Shown: in pieces, positions 45,773 through 53,746 of the stretch
How the letters are laid out: every line of letters begins with the position of its first letter
How positions within the stretch are numbered: the stretch's first letter is position 1
Program-made: the position numbers and the translations under genes
Assembly (NCBI GenBank): GCA_036378315.1
Contig: DASUWU010000062.1
Span: forward strand, 39,781-103,780
Length of the DNA stretch: 64,000 nucleotides
From: CALAED01 sp036378315
GTDB taxonomy: Bacteria > Actinomycetota > Actinomycetes > Streptosporangiales > Streptosporangiaceae
Direction: 5' to 3'
The notes under the pieces: model-generated
Databases searched by the model: none
What the model saw: the letters and a program-made list of their open reading frames with translations, nothing else
Told to the model about the DNA's origin: nothing

Positions 45773-46432
45773 TCATCCGATGCGGCTCCCGCCGGCGCCC
45801 GCGCCGAGGTACATCCAGCCGGTGACCAGCGATCCCTTCGACCAGAACTCCACCATCTTGTAGTCGTCAGGATTGACGTCTCCCGGGCGTTGCCTGACCA
45901 CGTTGTCGTACACGAAGCGCGATGTGATGAACGCCAGCGCGGCCGCGGTCGCCCTGAGGTGCTCTTTGAGGATCGACGCGTCCACCAGGCGGGTGCCGTT
46001 GATGATGACCTCTCCCGCCACGCCCCGGGGGTGCGACCTGACGGGGCCGACGTCGATGGCGACGCGCAGCTGGAACGCGGCCGCGGGCTCGGCGATGGCA
46101 TTGTGCCGGCTCAGCCCGGCGACCAGGGAGTCGATGAACGGGTGGACGAGCAGCTCCGTCCTGACGTCCGGGGGCACGATGAGCAGGACTCCGTCGCCGC
46201 GGTCTTCGACGTGCAGGATGTCCCAGGGAATGCCGGCGTCGGCGAACGCCTGGCGGAGGATGTCGTACTGCGCCTGGCAGATGGCCAGACGGTCCCTGTC
46301 GGTGCGGTGTGAGGCGCTGAATTCGGCGACGTCCGTCAGGACCACCGAATGGTTCTGGCCATTCAGGGGAGGTTCGCGCCGCCCGCTGAAGAATCGCCTG
46401 AAAAATCGGCGTATTCCGTGCAGAAGTTGCAT
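45773..46432 (-). CDS. Solo class III nucleotidyl-cyclase-like protein
   Basis: The 219-residue protein starts at ATG 46432 with AAGGGA upstream. The N-terminus is a basic amphipathic stretch (LLHGIRRFFRRFFSGRR) that could bind membrane. A cyclase-homology domain follows. Metal-binding Asp residues fit VVLTDVAEFS (about 31-40) and VEDRGDGVLL (about 75-84); RVAIDVGPV is the next strand. The helix that carries the catalytic Asn and Arg reads IINGTRLVDA, which keeps Arg but has Ile where Asn is expected, so activity is uncertain. The same domain forms the N-terminus of the STAND protein at 50962. It diverges from the XRE gene at 46741 across an AT-rich spacer. Confidence 0.7.
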   Translation of the reverse strand: MQLLHGIRRFFRRFFSGRREPPLNGQNHSVVLTDVAEFSASHRTDRDRLAICQAQYDILRQAFADAGIPWDILHVEDRGDGVLLIVPPDVRTELLVHPFIDSLVAGLSRHNAIAEPAAAFQLRVAIDVGPVRSHPRGVAGEVIINGTRLVDASILKEHLRATAAALAFITSRFVYDNVVRQRPGDVNPDDYKMVEFWSKGSLVTGWMYLGAGAGGSRIG

Positions 46433-46740
46433 TGCTGTCCCTTAGCGGTACAGGGCATGTCATGGGTAATGCTGTGCCGGCCCCACGGGGGGCGGCCACC
46501 TCCGCCCAGGGAGGCCGGCCCGCTGAGGTGAGCCACGAAGTGCGCGGCGCCCATGGGAGCCGCCTGCCGGTCGGCTGCGTCGCCCACGAGAACCACGTCC
46601 ACAGTGCCAGACGAACCGGTGCCTTTCAAGCAGAACCTGTATATGGAGAAATCACAGATTCAATTGTCTGTAGCCTCGGTACAGTATGCTAAATCAGCAT
46701 AAGTCCTAGATAGTTGGTTGCGAGAGCGTTGAGTTCAGAC
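46433..46740. other. AT-rich divergent spacer of about 308 bp
   Basis: This region separates the solo cyclase-like gene (minus) from the XRE gene (plus). The right half (46625-46735) is markedly AT-richer than the rest of the window and contains a perfect dyad at 46685-46701. TTGTCT at about 46658 could be a -35, but the spacing to TATGCT is 15 bp, short of optimum. Confidence 0.5.
46685..46701. promoter_or_regulatory. Dyad upstream of the XRE regulator gene
   Basis: TATGCT-AAATC-AGCATA is a perfect 6-bp inverted repeat with a 5-bp spacer, 40 bp before the XRE start codon. Its position in the AT-rich promoter region suggests an operator, possibly for the XRE protein itself. Confidence 0.45.
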
Positions 46741-47559
46741 ATGACCCCCGAAGAGGTCTTCGGTGCCCGGCTGCGCGCGATCAGGGAGCGTCGCCGCTGG
46801 TCACAGGTCGATCTCGGAGACCGACTCAGACGGACGGGGATGACGCTGCATCAGACCCAGATCGCCCGCATCGAGTTGGGTCGGCGGGCGCTGCGCCTCA
46901 ACGAGGCGACGGCCCTCGCCCACGTGCTCGACATGCCACTTCAGGAGCTCATCGACGCATCTTCCCAAGATGAAGACGACACCAGCGAACTTGGCAACGT
47001 CGCCGAGCTCGAAGTGAAGCTAAGCGAACAACGCGACATTCTGGTCGAACTCATCATCGCTTCCGGTGAAGCCAGGGAACGATTGGAAGGAGCACAACGG
47101 GCGAAGGACAAGGCGGTGGTCGAGCTTGAGCGCGCCAAGGACCGCCTTGCCGCCGCGTCCGACCGGTATCAGGAGGCCGCCGCCGCGCACCAGGAGATGG
47201 TGCGGCGGGTGAGCGCAGCCCATGCGACCATCGCCGAGTTGGAGGCGCGGCTGAAACGTGCCATCACCCATGGCTCCGCCCATGCGGACAACGATGAGAT
47301 CAAGCACAAGGCCGGACTTCCGGAGGCGGCCAGCGACGAACTCGAGGTCACCATCCCCGTCGGCGATGAGACGATCTCTCTCCGCATCGAACAGGCCGGT
47401 CCGCAGCAATGGAACTACGTCGTCCTGTCCGATGGCGGCAGGGAGATCCTGCGCAGCGGCGACTACTCCTCCGATGACCGGGTCCGGTACGCCCGCGAGA
47501 TCGTGAAGTACAAGCTGCTCCACGAAGGACTGAGGATCGAGGAGATAGGCCCCCGGTAA
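46741..47559 (+). CDS. XRE regulator with long coiled coil and C-terminal domain
   Basis: The protein has 272 residues from ATG 46741; upstream TTG starts at 46714 and 46729 are possible. The helix-turn-helix (about 5-70) reads FGARLRAIRERRRWSQVDL, then QTQIARIELGRRALRLNEA. A coiled coil follows (about 90-185, VAELEVKLSEQRDILVELI onward). The C-terminal domain (about 200-272) is beta-rich (LEVTIPVGDETISLRIEQAG) and ends in a helix. The lysine-richer, lower-GC coding is closer to mobile DNA than to its neighbours. It is divergent from the solo cyclase-like gene; a regulatory link is inferred. Confidence 0.78.
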   Translation: MTPEEVFGARLRAIRERRRWSQVDLGDRLRRTGMTLHQTQIARIELGRRALRLNEATALAHVLDMPLQELIDASSQDEDDTSELGNVAELEVKLSEQRDILVELIIASGEARERLEGAQRAKDKAVVELERAKDRLAAASDRYQEAAAAHQEMVRRVSAAHATIAELEARLKRAITHGSAHADNDEIKHKAGLPEAASDELEVTIPVGDETISLRIEQAGPQQWNYVVLSDGGREILRSGDYSSDDRVRYAREIVKYKLLHEGLRIEEIGPR

Positions 47560-47578
47560 CGGCGCGGGCGCGCGGCGG

Positions 47579-49087
47579 TCAGCCGTCGTGGAGGATGTTC
47601 CTGGCCATCTCGCGGACCACGAACCGCTGGACCTTGCCGGTGGCGGTGGTGGGCACCGCGTCGAGGAACAGCACGGCGCGGGGGCGCTTGAAGGCCGGCA
47701 GGCCGTCGCGGCAGAACTCGAGGATGTCGCCGGCCGCGAGCTTGCTGCCCTCGGTCCTGACGACTCCGGCGACGGGCTTTTCCAGTCCCTCGGCGTCCGC
47801 GGCGCCGACCACGACCGCCTCGGCGATCTCCGGGTGCTGCAACAGCCGCGCCTCGACCTCGGTCGGTGACACCCAGACGCCGCTCGACTTGATCATGTCG
47901 TTGGACCGGCCGAGATAGTGGAAATAGCCGTCCTGGTCGGCCAGGTAGGTGTCGCCCGTGCGCAGCCACTCGCCCTGGAAGACCCGCCGCGTCGTCTCCG
48001 TACGGCACCAGTAGCCGGTCGCGATCGAGTCGCCGCGGACCATCAGGTGCCCCGCCGTCCCCGGCGGCACGTCGCGGCCCTCGTCGTCCACGACGCGCAG
48101 GTCGTACCCGGGCACCGGTACGCCGGTCGTCCCCGGCCGCACCCGCCCAGGGCGGTTGGACAGGAAGATGTGCAACGCCTCCGTCGAGCCGAGCCCATCG
48201 ATGATCTCCACCCCGTACCGGTCGAGGAACCGCTGGTAGAGCTGGGCCGGCAGCGGCTCGCCCGCCGACACCGCCTGCCGTACGGAGGCGAACGTCTCTG
48301 CGGGCAGTTCGGCGTTCAGCAGCGCCGAATAGAACGTTGGAACTGCGAAGAACAGCGTCGGCCGGTCCGCGCGCAGCCGCTCCGCGATCGCGTCCGGGGT
48401 CGACCGTCCGGGCAGGAGCGAGACCGACGCCCCCACGCCCAGCGGGAACAGGCACGACGCGCCCAGCCCGTAGGCGAAGAACAGCTTCGACGCCGACAGG
48501 CAGCGGTCGTCGGGCCCGATGCCGAGCACCTGGGTGCCGTAGGTCTCCACGACCGAACGCAGCGAGGCGTGCCGGTGCATTGCGCCCTTGGGCCGCCCGG
48601 TGGTGCCCGACGTGTAGAGCCACAGCGCGATCCCGTCGGGGCTGGTCGGGTAGACGCTTGTGTCGGCGCCGTCGAGCCCGCCGCAGTCCAGGATGACGCC
48701 GGCCAACTCGGGCACCTGCCGCGCCGCCGCCTGGGCCGTCGCGGCGAACTCCGGGCCGGCCACGAGCGTACGGGCCCGCGAGTCGCGCAGCAGGCCGGCG
48801 AGATCGGTCGCGGACAGCATGGTCGACACAGGCACGGGAACGGCGCCCATCCGCATCGCGCCGAGGATGACCGAGATCATGTCGGGCCCGTCCGCCATGA
48901 AGATCAACACACGTTCCTCGGGCCGCGTCCTGAGCGCCCGCAGCCCGGCGGCCACCCGGCCGGCCCGCTCCCGCAGCTCGCCGTACGTCAGGTCGCCGCG
49001 CGGGCCGGTCACCGCCATCCGGTCGCCGTGGCCGGCCTCGACATGCCGGTCCACCAGGTACGTGCACGCGTTGAAGACCTCGGCCAT
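47579..49087 (-). CDS. Benzoate-CoA ligase family protein
   Basis: The 502-residue protein starts MAEVFNACTYLVD at ATG 49087 with AAAGGGG upstream. Adenylate-forming enzyme cores are intact: A3 LYTSGTTGRPKGAMH (about 165-180), A5 GLGSTEALHIF, A7 WLRTGDTYLAD, A8 YLGRSNDMIKSSGVWVSP and the catalytic Lys of A10 in TTATGKVQR. NACTYLVDRHVEAGHGDR, KLFFAYGLG and the family length match benzoate-CoA ligase (BadA/BclA type), which activates benzoate with ATP and CoA. boxB lies immediately upstream on the same strand, supporting the aerobic benzoyl-CoA pathway. A MITE-like element sits between them and may disrupt co-transcription. Confidence 0.88.
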   Translation of the reverse strand: MAEVFNACTYLVDRHVEAGHGDRMAVTGPRGDLTYGELRERAGRVAAGLRALRTRPEERVLIFMADGPDMISVILGAMRMGAVPVPVSTMLSATDLAGLLRDSRARTLVAGPEFAATAQAAARQVPELAGVILDCGGLDGADTSVYPTSPDGIALWLYTSGTTGRPKGAMHRHASLRSVVETYGTQVLGIGPDDRCLSASKLFFAYGLGASCLFPLGVGASVSLLPGRSTPDAIAERLRADRPTLFFAVPTFYSALLNAELPAETFASVRQAVSAGEPLPAQLYQRFLDRYGVEIIDGLGSTEALHIFLSNRPGRVRPGTTGVPVPGYDLRVVDDEGRDVPPGTAGHLMVRGDSIATGYWCRTETTRRVFQGEWLRTGDTYLADQDGYFHYLGRSNDMIKSSGVWVSPTEVEARLLQHPEIAEAVVVGAADAEGLEKPVAGVVRTEGSKLAAGDILEFCRDGLPAFKRPRAVLFLDAVPTTATGKVQRFVVREMARNILHDG

Positions 49088-49171
49088 GGCGCGGCCCCTT
49101 TCTGCTCCCACCCGCACCCGGGTCCGGGGCGCCTGCCGCCCGCCGGGCACGACCCCGATGAGCCGACCCTC

Positions 49172-49331
49172 GGGTGTGTCTCGAAGTCCCGCTGCCTGCT
49201 GCGCGCCGCCCAGGCGGCGGCTCGCCGCGTTGTCCTCAGTCGACAGCCAACACCGGGCTGACACCTTCGTCCGCCTTGCGAGCCACCACCTGGACACCGC
49301 TCGCGACGGACGGGGACTTCGAGACACACCC
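49172..49331. mobile_element. 160-bp MITE-like element with perfect 19-bp inverted ends
   Basis: GGGTGTGTCTCGAAGTCCC at 49172-49190 is exactly reverse-complemented at 49313-49331. The 122 bp inside contain no gene. Flanking bases show no obvious target duplication (CTC before, TAG after). The size and long perfect termini fit a non-autonomous miniature element mobilised by a transposase encoded elsewhere; none is in this window. It lies between boxB and the benzoate-CoA ligase gene. Confidence 0.8.
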
Positions 49332-49365
49332 TAGAGCGCCGCGGCCGGTTGGGACAGGGCGAGCA

Positions 49366-50778
49366 TCAGGACAGGTGTACGTACTCGTAGTCGAACGGCT
49401 TGCCGTTGATGCCGCTTCGCGGCGGAGCCAGCCAGCTCGCGATCTTGCCAGGCTCGTAGACCGGCCGCATCAGGGCGGCCACCAGCGACTTGTCGGCGTC
49501 CGTGGGCAGCCAGGCGTGCTCGCGCGCCGCCCAGTCCTCATCGCTCAGCACTTCACCGGTCGGGGACACGTTGACGTTCTTGAAGACGCCGACGTGCCGG
49601 TTGAACGCCCGGTGGGGGAGGGCCAGCCGGTGCGGGAGCCCGGCACCCTCCAGGATGCGGTTCCACCGTTTCACGCCGCTCTCGCAGTCGGTGATGTAGG
49701 CGGCGCGCAGGTCGGAGTTGAGTGCGGTGAGCGCCTCCACCTCGACCTGGGTCGGCTCGCCGTTCTCGGCGACGGCGTCGACGTACGCGCCGCGGCCGAC
49801 CAGCCGGTGGTCGTCGTCGCGCCGCTCCTCGTTCCACCGCCCCTTGAGGCCGGCGGAGAAGTAGTTGGCGACGTTCGTGGACGTCTCGCCGCCGAACAGG
49901 TCGAGGCTCACGCTGTAGTGGAAGTTCAGATACTTCTGGATGACGTCCAGCGGGATCGCGCCGTGCGGCCCGGCGTCGTCGGTCTCATGCTCGACCATGA
50001 GCTGCGCGGTGCGCTCCACCACCCGGTCGACACCCGTGGTGCCGACGAACATGTGGTGCGCCTCCTCCTTCAGCATGAACTCGCACGTCCGCGACAGCGG
50101 GTCGAACCCGGACTCCTTCAGCGTGCCCAGCTGGTACTTCCCGTCCCTGTCCGTGAAGTACGTGAACATGAAGAACGACAGCCAGTCGGGCGTCTCCTCG
50201 TTGAACGCCCCCAGGATGCGCGGCGCGTCGGCGCTGCCCGAGTTCCGCCTCAGCAGCTCCTCGGCCTCCTCGCGACCCTCCCGGCCGAAGTAGGCGTGCA
50301 GCAGGTAGACCATCGCCCACAGATGGCGCCCCTCCTCCACGTTCACCTGGAAGAGGTTGCGCAGGTCGTACAGCGACGGCGCGGTGTAGCCAAGGCGCCG
50401 CTGCTGCTCGACGCTCGCCGGCTCCGTGTCGCCCTGCACGACGATCAGCCGCTGCAGGTCGGCTCGATACTCCCCGGGCACCCGCTGCCAGGCGGGCTCG
50501 TCCTTGTGCTCGCCGAACGCGATCCGCCGGTCCGGCCGCGGCTCGGCCAGGAAGATGCCCCAGCGGTACTCGTCCACGGGAACGTGGCCGAAGTGCGCCC
50601 AGCCCTCCCTGCCCACGTTGACCGCCGTGCGGAGGTAGACGTCCTGGGTGCCGAGCTCGGGCCCCATCTCCGCCCACCACTGCTGGAACCTCGGTTGCCA
50701 CGACTCCAGCGCCCGCTGCAGCCGCCGGTCGTCCGCCAGCCCCACGTTGTTCGGGATCTTGTCCTCGTAGTAGCTCAT
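49366..50778 (-). CDS. boxB: Benzoyl-CoA 2,3-epoxidase subunit BoxB
   Basis: The 470-residue diiron oxygenase component epoxidises benzoyl-CoA at C2-C3 in the aerobic hybrid (box) pathway. The diiron ligand set is visible at the expected spacing: Glu119 in GDTEP, Glu149 and His152 in VNVEEGRHLW, Asp210 in YFTD, Glu239 and His242 in LKEEAHHMF. Length and overall motifs (ANYFSAGLKGRWNEERR) match BoxB. The reductase BoxA and the ring-opening hydrolase BoxC are not in this window, so electrons must come from another locus. It starts at ATG 50778, divergent from the STAND gene; the next gene on its strand is the benzoate-CoA ligase. Confidence 0.93.
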   Translation of the reverse strand: MSYYEDKIPNNVGLADDRRLQRALESWQPRFQQWWAEMGPELGTQDVYLRTAVNVGREGWAHFGHVPVDEYRWGIFLAEPRPDRRIAFGEHKDEPAWQRVPGEYRADLQRLIVVQGDTEPASVEQQRRLGYTAPSLYDLRNLFQVNVEEGRHLWAMVYLLHAYFGREGREEAEELLRRNSGSADAPRILGAFNEETPDWLSFFMFTYFTDRDGKYQLGTLKESGFDPLSRTCEFMLKEEAHHMFVGTTGVDRVVERTAQLMVEHETDDAGPHGAIPLDVIQKYLNFHYSVSLDLFGGETSTNVANYFSAGLKGRWNEERRDDDHRLVGRGAYVDAVAENGEPTQVEVEALTALNSDLRAAYITDCESGVKRWNRILEGAGLPHRLALPHRAFNRHVGVFKNVNVSPTGEVLSDEDWAAREHAWLPTDADKSLVAALMRPVYEPGKIASWLAPPRSGINGKPFDYEYVHLS

Positions 50779-50961
50779 CTCCGACCCCTCGATCTCGCCG
50801 TCAGTCTACGCTTCGCTGCCGCGGCGGCAAGTCTGTGTAGAACGACATGCCCGGCCGGGAGCGCGGGAAGAACCTGCGGCGGGGTTTGGGGTGTCAAACC
50901 CGTCAAAGCCGTCAGAGTTGATCGGCAGGCACCGCGGGATGCCGGTAAAGAGGGGAAACGG

Positions 50962-53646
50962 ATGGACAATCAGGGGCTGGCCGAACACCGGACCATTCTC
51001 CTGGTGGACGTCGAGGGATTCGGGGATCCGCGCCGCACAACCGTCCATCAACTCGCCATCAGGGACGGCCTGTATCGCGTTCTTCGGCAGGCGATGCGGG
51101 CGGCGGGTGTGCCGTTGGACGAGTGTCGCCACGAGGACCGGGGCGATGGCGTGTTCGTCCTGGCGCCGGCCCGCATGCCGAAGGCGCCGTTCGTGGAAGC
51201 TCTCCCCTCCGCGCTGGTCGCCGCGCTCCGCGAACACAACGTCGGGAAACCCGCCGAGCAGCGAATCCGGTTGCGGATGGCTCTGCACGCCGGTGAAGTC
51301 GTCTTCGACGGGAACGGGGCCATCGCGCCATCGGTCAATCTCGGCTTTCGGCTGCTCGACGCACCCCCACTGAAAACGGCTTTGGCCGAATCTCCCGGGG
51401 TCCTGGCGTTGATCACCTCCGGCTGGTTCTTCGACGACGTGGTCCGCAACAGCGACTCCGCCCATCCCGCCACCTTCCGGCCGGTGCGCGTTTCGGTGAA
51501 GGAGACGTCCACCGTGGGGTGGATCTGTCTCCCGGATCAGCCCTACCTGCCGGACCCGGCCCATCTCACGACTCCACCGCCCGAGCAGCATGCCGGGCCG
51601 GTGCCCCGTCAGCTCCCTGGAGCCCCACGGACCTTCACGGGACGGACCAAGGAACTGGCTCGGCTCACGGCCGCCTTGGACGGCCGGGCGGGACGGAGCG
51701 GACCGGTGGTGATCTCGGCGATCGGCGGTGCCGGTGGCATCGGCAAGACTTGGTTGGCCCTGCACTGGGCGCACCGCTACGCCGACCGCTTTCCCGACGG
51801 GCACCTCTTCGTCGACCTGGGCGGATATAGCCCCGTGGGAGAGCCGACGAGCCCCCGCGCCGCGCTGCACGGTTTTCTTGTCGCGCTCGGCGCCGACCTC
51901 GGTGAGCTGCCCGCGGACCTGGACGCGCAAGTCGCGTTGTATCGCAGCATGATGCATGGGCGGCGGATGCTCATCGTGTTGGACAACGCCCGCGCGACTG
52001 ATCAGGTCATCCCGCTGCTGCCCGGCAGCGCGACCTGCACCGTGCTCGTCACGAGCCGCGACCGGCTGACGGGACTGATCGCCAATCACGGTGCCCGGCC
52101 GCTGGCGGTGGACGTCCTCCCCGATGACGAAGCCCGCGCCCTGCTGGCGGCCCACCTGGACCCCGACCGGCTGGCGGCCGAACCGGATGCGGTGGCCGAC
52201 GTGATGCGGCTGTGCGGCGGCTGGCCATTGGCCCTTGCCATCGTCGGCGCATGGGCGGCCGTTCATCCCCAGCTCCCGCTGCACGCGCTGGCCGAAGAAC
52301 TGAATGACCATGCCACTCGCCTGGACGGTCTGGACCTCGGCGAGATGTCGCTGAACCTGCGCGCGGTGTTCAGCGCTTCCTACGACGCGCTGCCGCCCGA
52401 TGCCGCCACCCTGTTCTGCCTGCTGGGCTTGGCACCGGGACCCGACATCAGCGAGGCGGCCGCGGGCTCGTTAGCGGGATTGGATAAATCCACCCTGCGA
52501 CGGCTCCTCAGGCGCTTGGAAAACGCCCATCTGATCGCGCGTCCTCGCCCCAGCCGCTACCAGCTGCATGATCTGTTGCGCATCTATGCCGTCTCCCAAG
52601 CCAATCACCAGCAACCCGACGGCGGCATCGACACAGGGCTGCGGCGACTGCTGGACTTCTACCTGCACACCGCTTATGCGGCCGACCAGATACTCGATCC
52701 GCATCGCGAGTCCGTCGAGCTCAATCCGCCCGTGCCCGGGTGCCATCCCCTTCCCTTGCGCGACGAGGTCGAGGCGTTGGCATGGCTGGACGCGGAACAC
52801 CCGTGCCTGCTGGCCGCCCAGCGCCTGGCTGGCGATCGGCACTGGCACGCTCTGGTCTGGCGGCTGGCTCCAATACTGCACACTTACCACTGGCGGCGGG
52901 GGTTGCTGCTCGACCAGGTCGCGATCGCCCAAGCCGGGCTGACCGCCGCCGTCACCCATGTGGGCGACCCCCACGTACAGGCTCAGGCGCATCGACTTCT
53001 GGCCGAAGCATGCGCGCTGGCCAACCGGCACTCCGAAGCCCTTCACCATCTCGGCGAAGCCCTTGCGCTGGCCGAGCGCGCCGGCGATCTGCAAAGTCAG
53101 GCCCACACACACCGAGTATTCGCCTGGGCCTGGGGAGAGCAGGAGAAAACCCAATCGGCGCTGGACCACGCCGTCCGCTCGTTGGAGCTGTTCCAAGCGC
53201 TCGACAACGAAGAATGGGAAGCCCGCGGGCTCAACCAGACGGCGTGGTATTCAGCCCAGCTGAGTCATTATGAGGTGGCTGGTCGTTATTGCGAGGCAGC
53301 ACTCGTCCTGCATCGCCGCCATGACAATCGGAACGGCGAGGGGCTCTCGCTGAGCATACGAGCCTTTCTGGCCTGGGCCGACGGCCGGAATGCCGCGGGC
53401 CTGGAGTACGGCCAGGAGGCTCTCGTGTTGCTGCGCGACATCGGCAATACCTATCACGCGGCCGACGTTCTCCGCCTCCTTGGCCACATCCATCTGACCC
53501 TTGGCCGCCACGACCAAGCCCGCACCGCTTTGCAGGAGGCCCGGGAGCTCTACCAGGCCCAACACCGAACGAAGAATGCCGACCGCGTCCAACACGAACT
53601 CGACGAACTCGCCACGGCCGAGGGCGAACACCACGGGGCGGGGTGA
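50962..53646 (+). CDS. STAND protein: cyclase-like domain, NB-ARC, TPR-type repeats
   Basis: The protein has 894 residues from ATG 50962 with GAGGGGA upstream. Domain 1 (about 8-190) is a class III nucleotidyl-cyclase-like domain: TILLVDVEGFG and HEDRGDGVFVL supply the two metal Asp, and SVNLGFRLLDA keeps both catalytic-helix Asn and Arg. After a Pro-rich linker, the NB-ARC ATPase has Walker A IGGAGGIGKTWLAL (254-267), Walker B MLIVLDNARA (about 336), TCTVLVTSRDR and a GLPL-like CGGWPLALAIVG. A winged helix follows, then TPR-like helices (about 600-885, QAQAHRLLAEACALANRHSE and so on). Mycobacterial cyclase-STAND regulators share the architecture but end in a LuxR HTH, which is absent here. 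A conflict or signalling switch is inferred. Confidence 0.85.
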   Translation: MDNQGLAEHRTILLVDVEGFGDPRRTTVHQLAIRDGLYRVLRQAMRAAGVPLDECRHEDRGDGVFVLAPARMPKAPFVEALPSALVAALREHNVGKPAEQRIRLRMALHAGEVVFDGNGAIAPSVNLGFRLLDAPPLKTALAESPGVLALITSGWFFDDVVRNSDSAHPATFRPVRVSVKETSTVGWICLPDQPYLPDPAHLTTPPPEQHAGPVPRQLPGAPRTFTGRTKELARLTAALDGRAGRSGPVVISAIGGAGGIGKTWLALHWAHRYADRFPDGHLFVDLGGYSPVGEPTSPRAALHGFLVALGADLGELPADLDAQVALYRSMMHGRRMLIVLDNARATDQVIPLLPGSATCTVLVTSRDRLTGLIANHGARPLAVDVLPDDEARALLAAHLDPDRLAAEPDAVADVMRLCGGWPLALAIVGAWAAVHPQLPLHALAEELNDHATRLDGLDLGEMSLNLRAVFSASYDALPPDAATLFCLLGLAPGPDISEAAAGSLAGLDKSTLRRLLRRLENAHLIARPRPSRYQLHDLLRIYAVSQANHQQPDGGIDTGLRRLLDFYLHTAYAADQILDPHRESVELNPPVPGCHPLPLRDEVEALAWLDAEHPCLLAAQRLAGDRHWHALVWRLAPILHTYHWRRGLLLDQVAIAQAGLTAAVTHVGDPHVQAQAHRLLAEACALANRHSEALHHLGEALALAERAGDLQSQAHTHRVFAWAWGEQEKTQSALDHAVRSLELFQALDNEEWEARGLNQTAWYSAQLSHYEVAGRYCEAALVLHRRHDNRNGEGLSLSIRAFLAWADGRNAAGLEYGQEALVLLRDIGNTYHAADVLRLLGHIHLTLGRHDQARTALQEARELYQAQHRTKNADRVQHELDELATAEGEHHGAG

Positions 53647-53746
53647 GTCGCTGCGTCCCTGCCCCCTTTCCCTCTTCCGGTACGTGCCGGCAGCGGACAC
53701 CCGCCGGCTCGTCGTGGCCGCCCATGTCGGGTGGCCCGCTGCACCC

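Noticed and set aside
45773..47559. Pycsar-type phage defence operon
   Set aside because: A cyclase-like gene is present, but it lacks the catalytic Asn and there is no adjacent TM or TIR-type effector gene. Kept only as a weak possibility in the findings.
49174..50961. Upstream extension of the STAND gene by about 596 codons
   Set aside because: The extension is antisense to boxB and starts inside the inverted repeat of the MITE-like element. The ATG at 50962 has its own ribosome-binding site and the conserved domain starts right after it.
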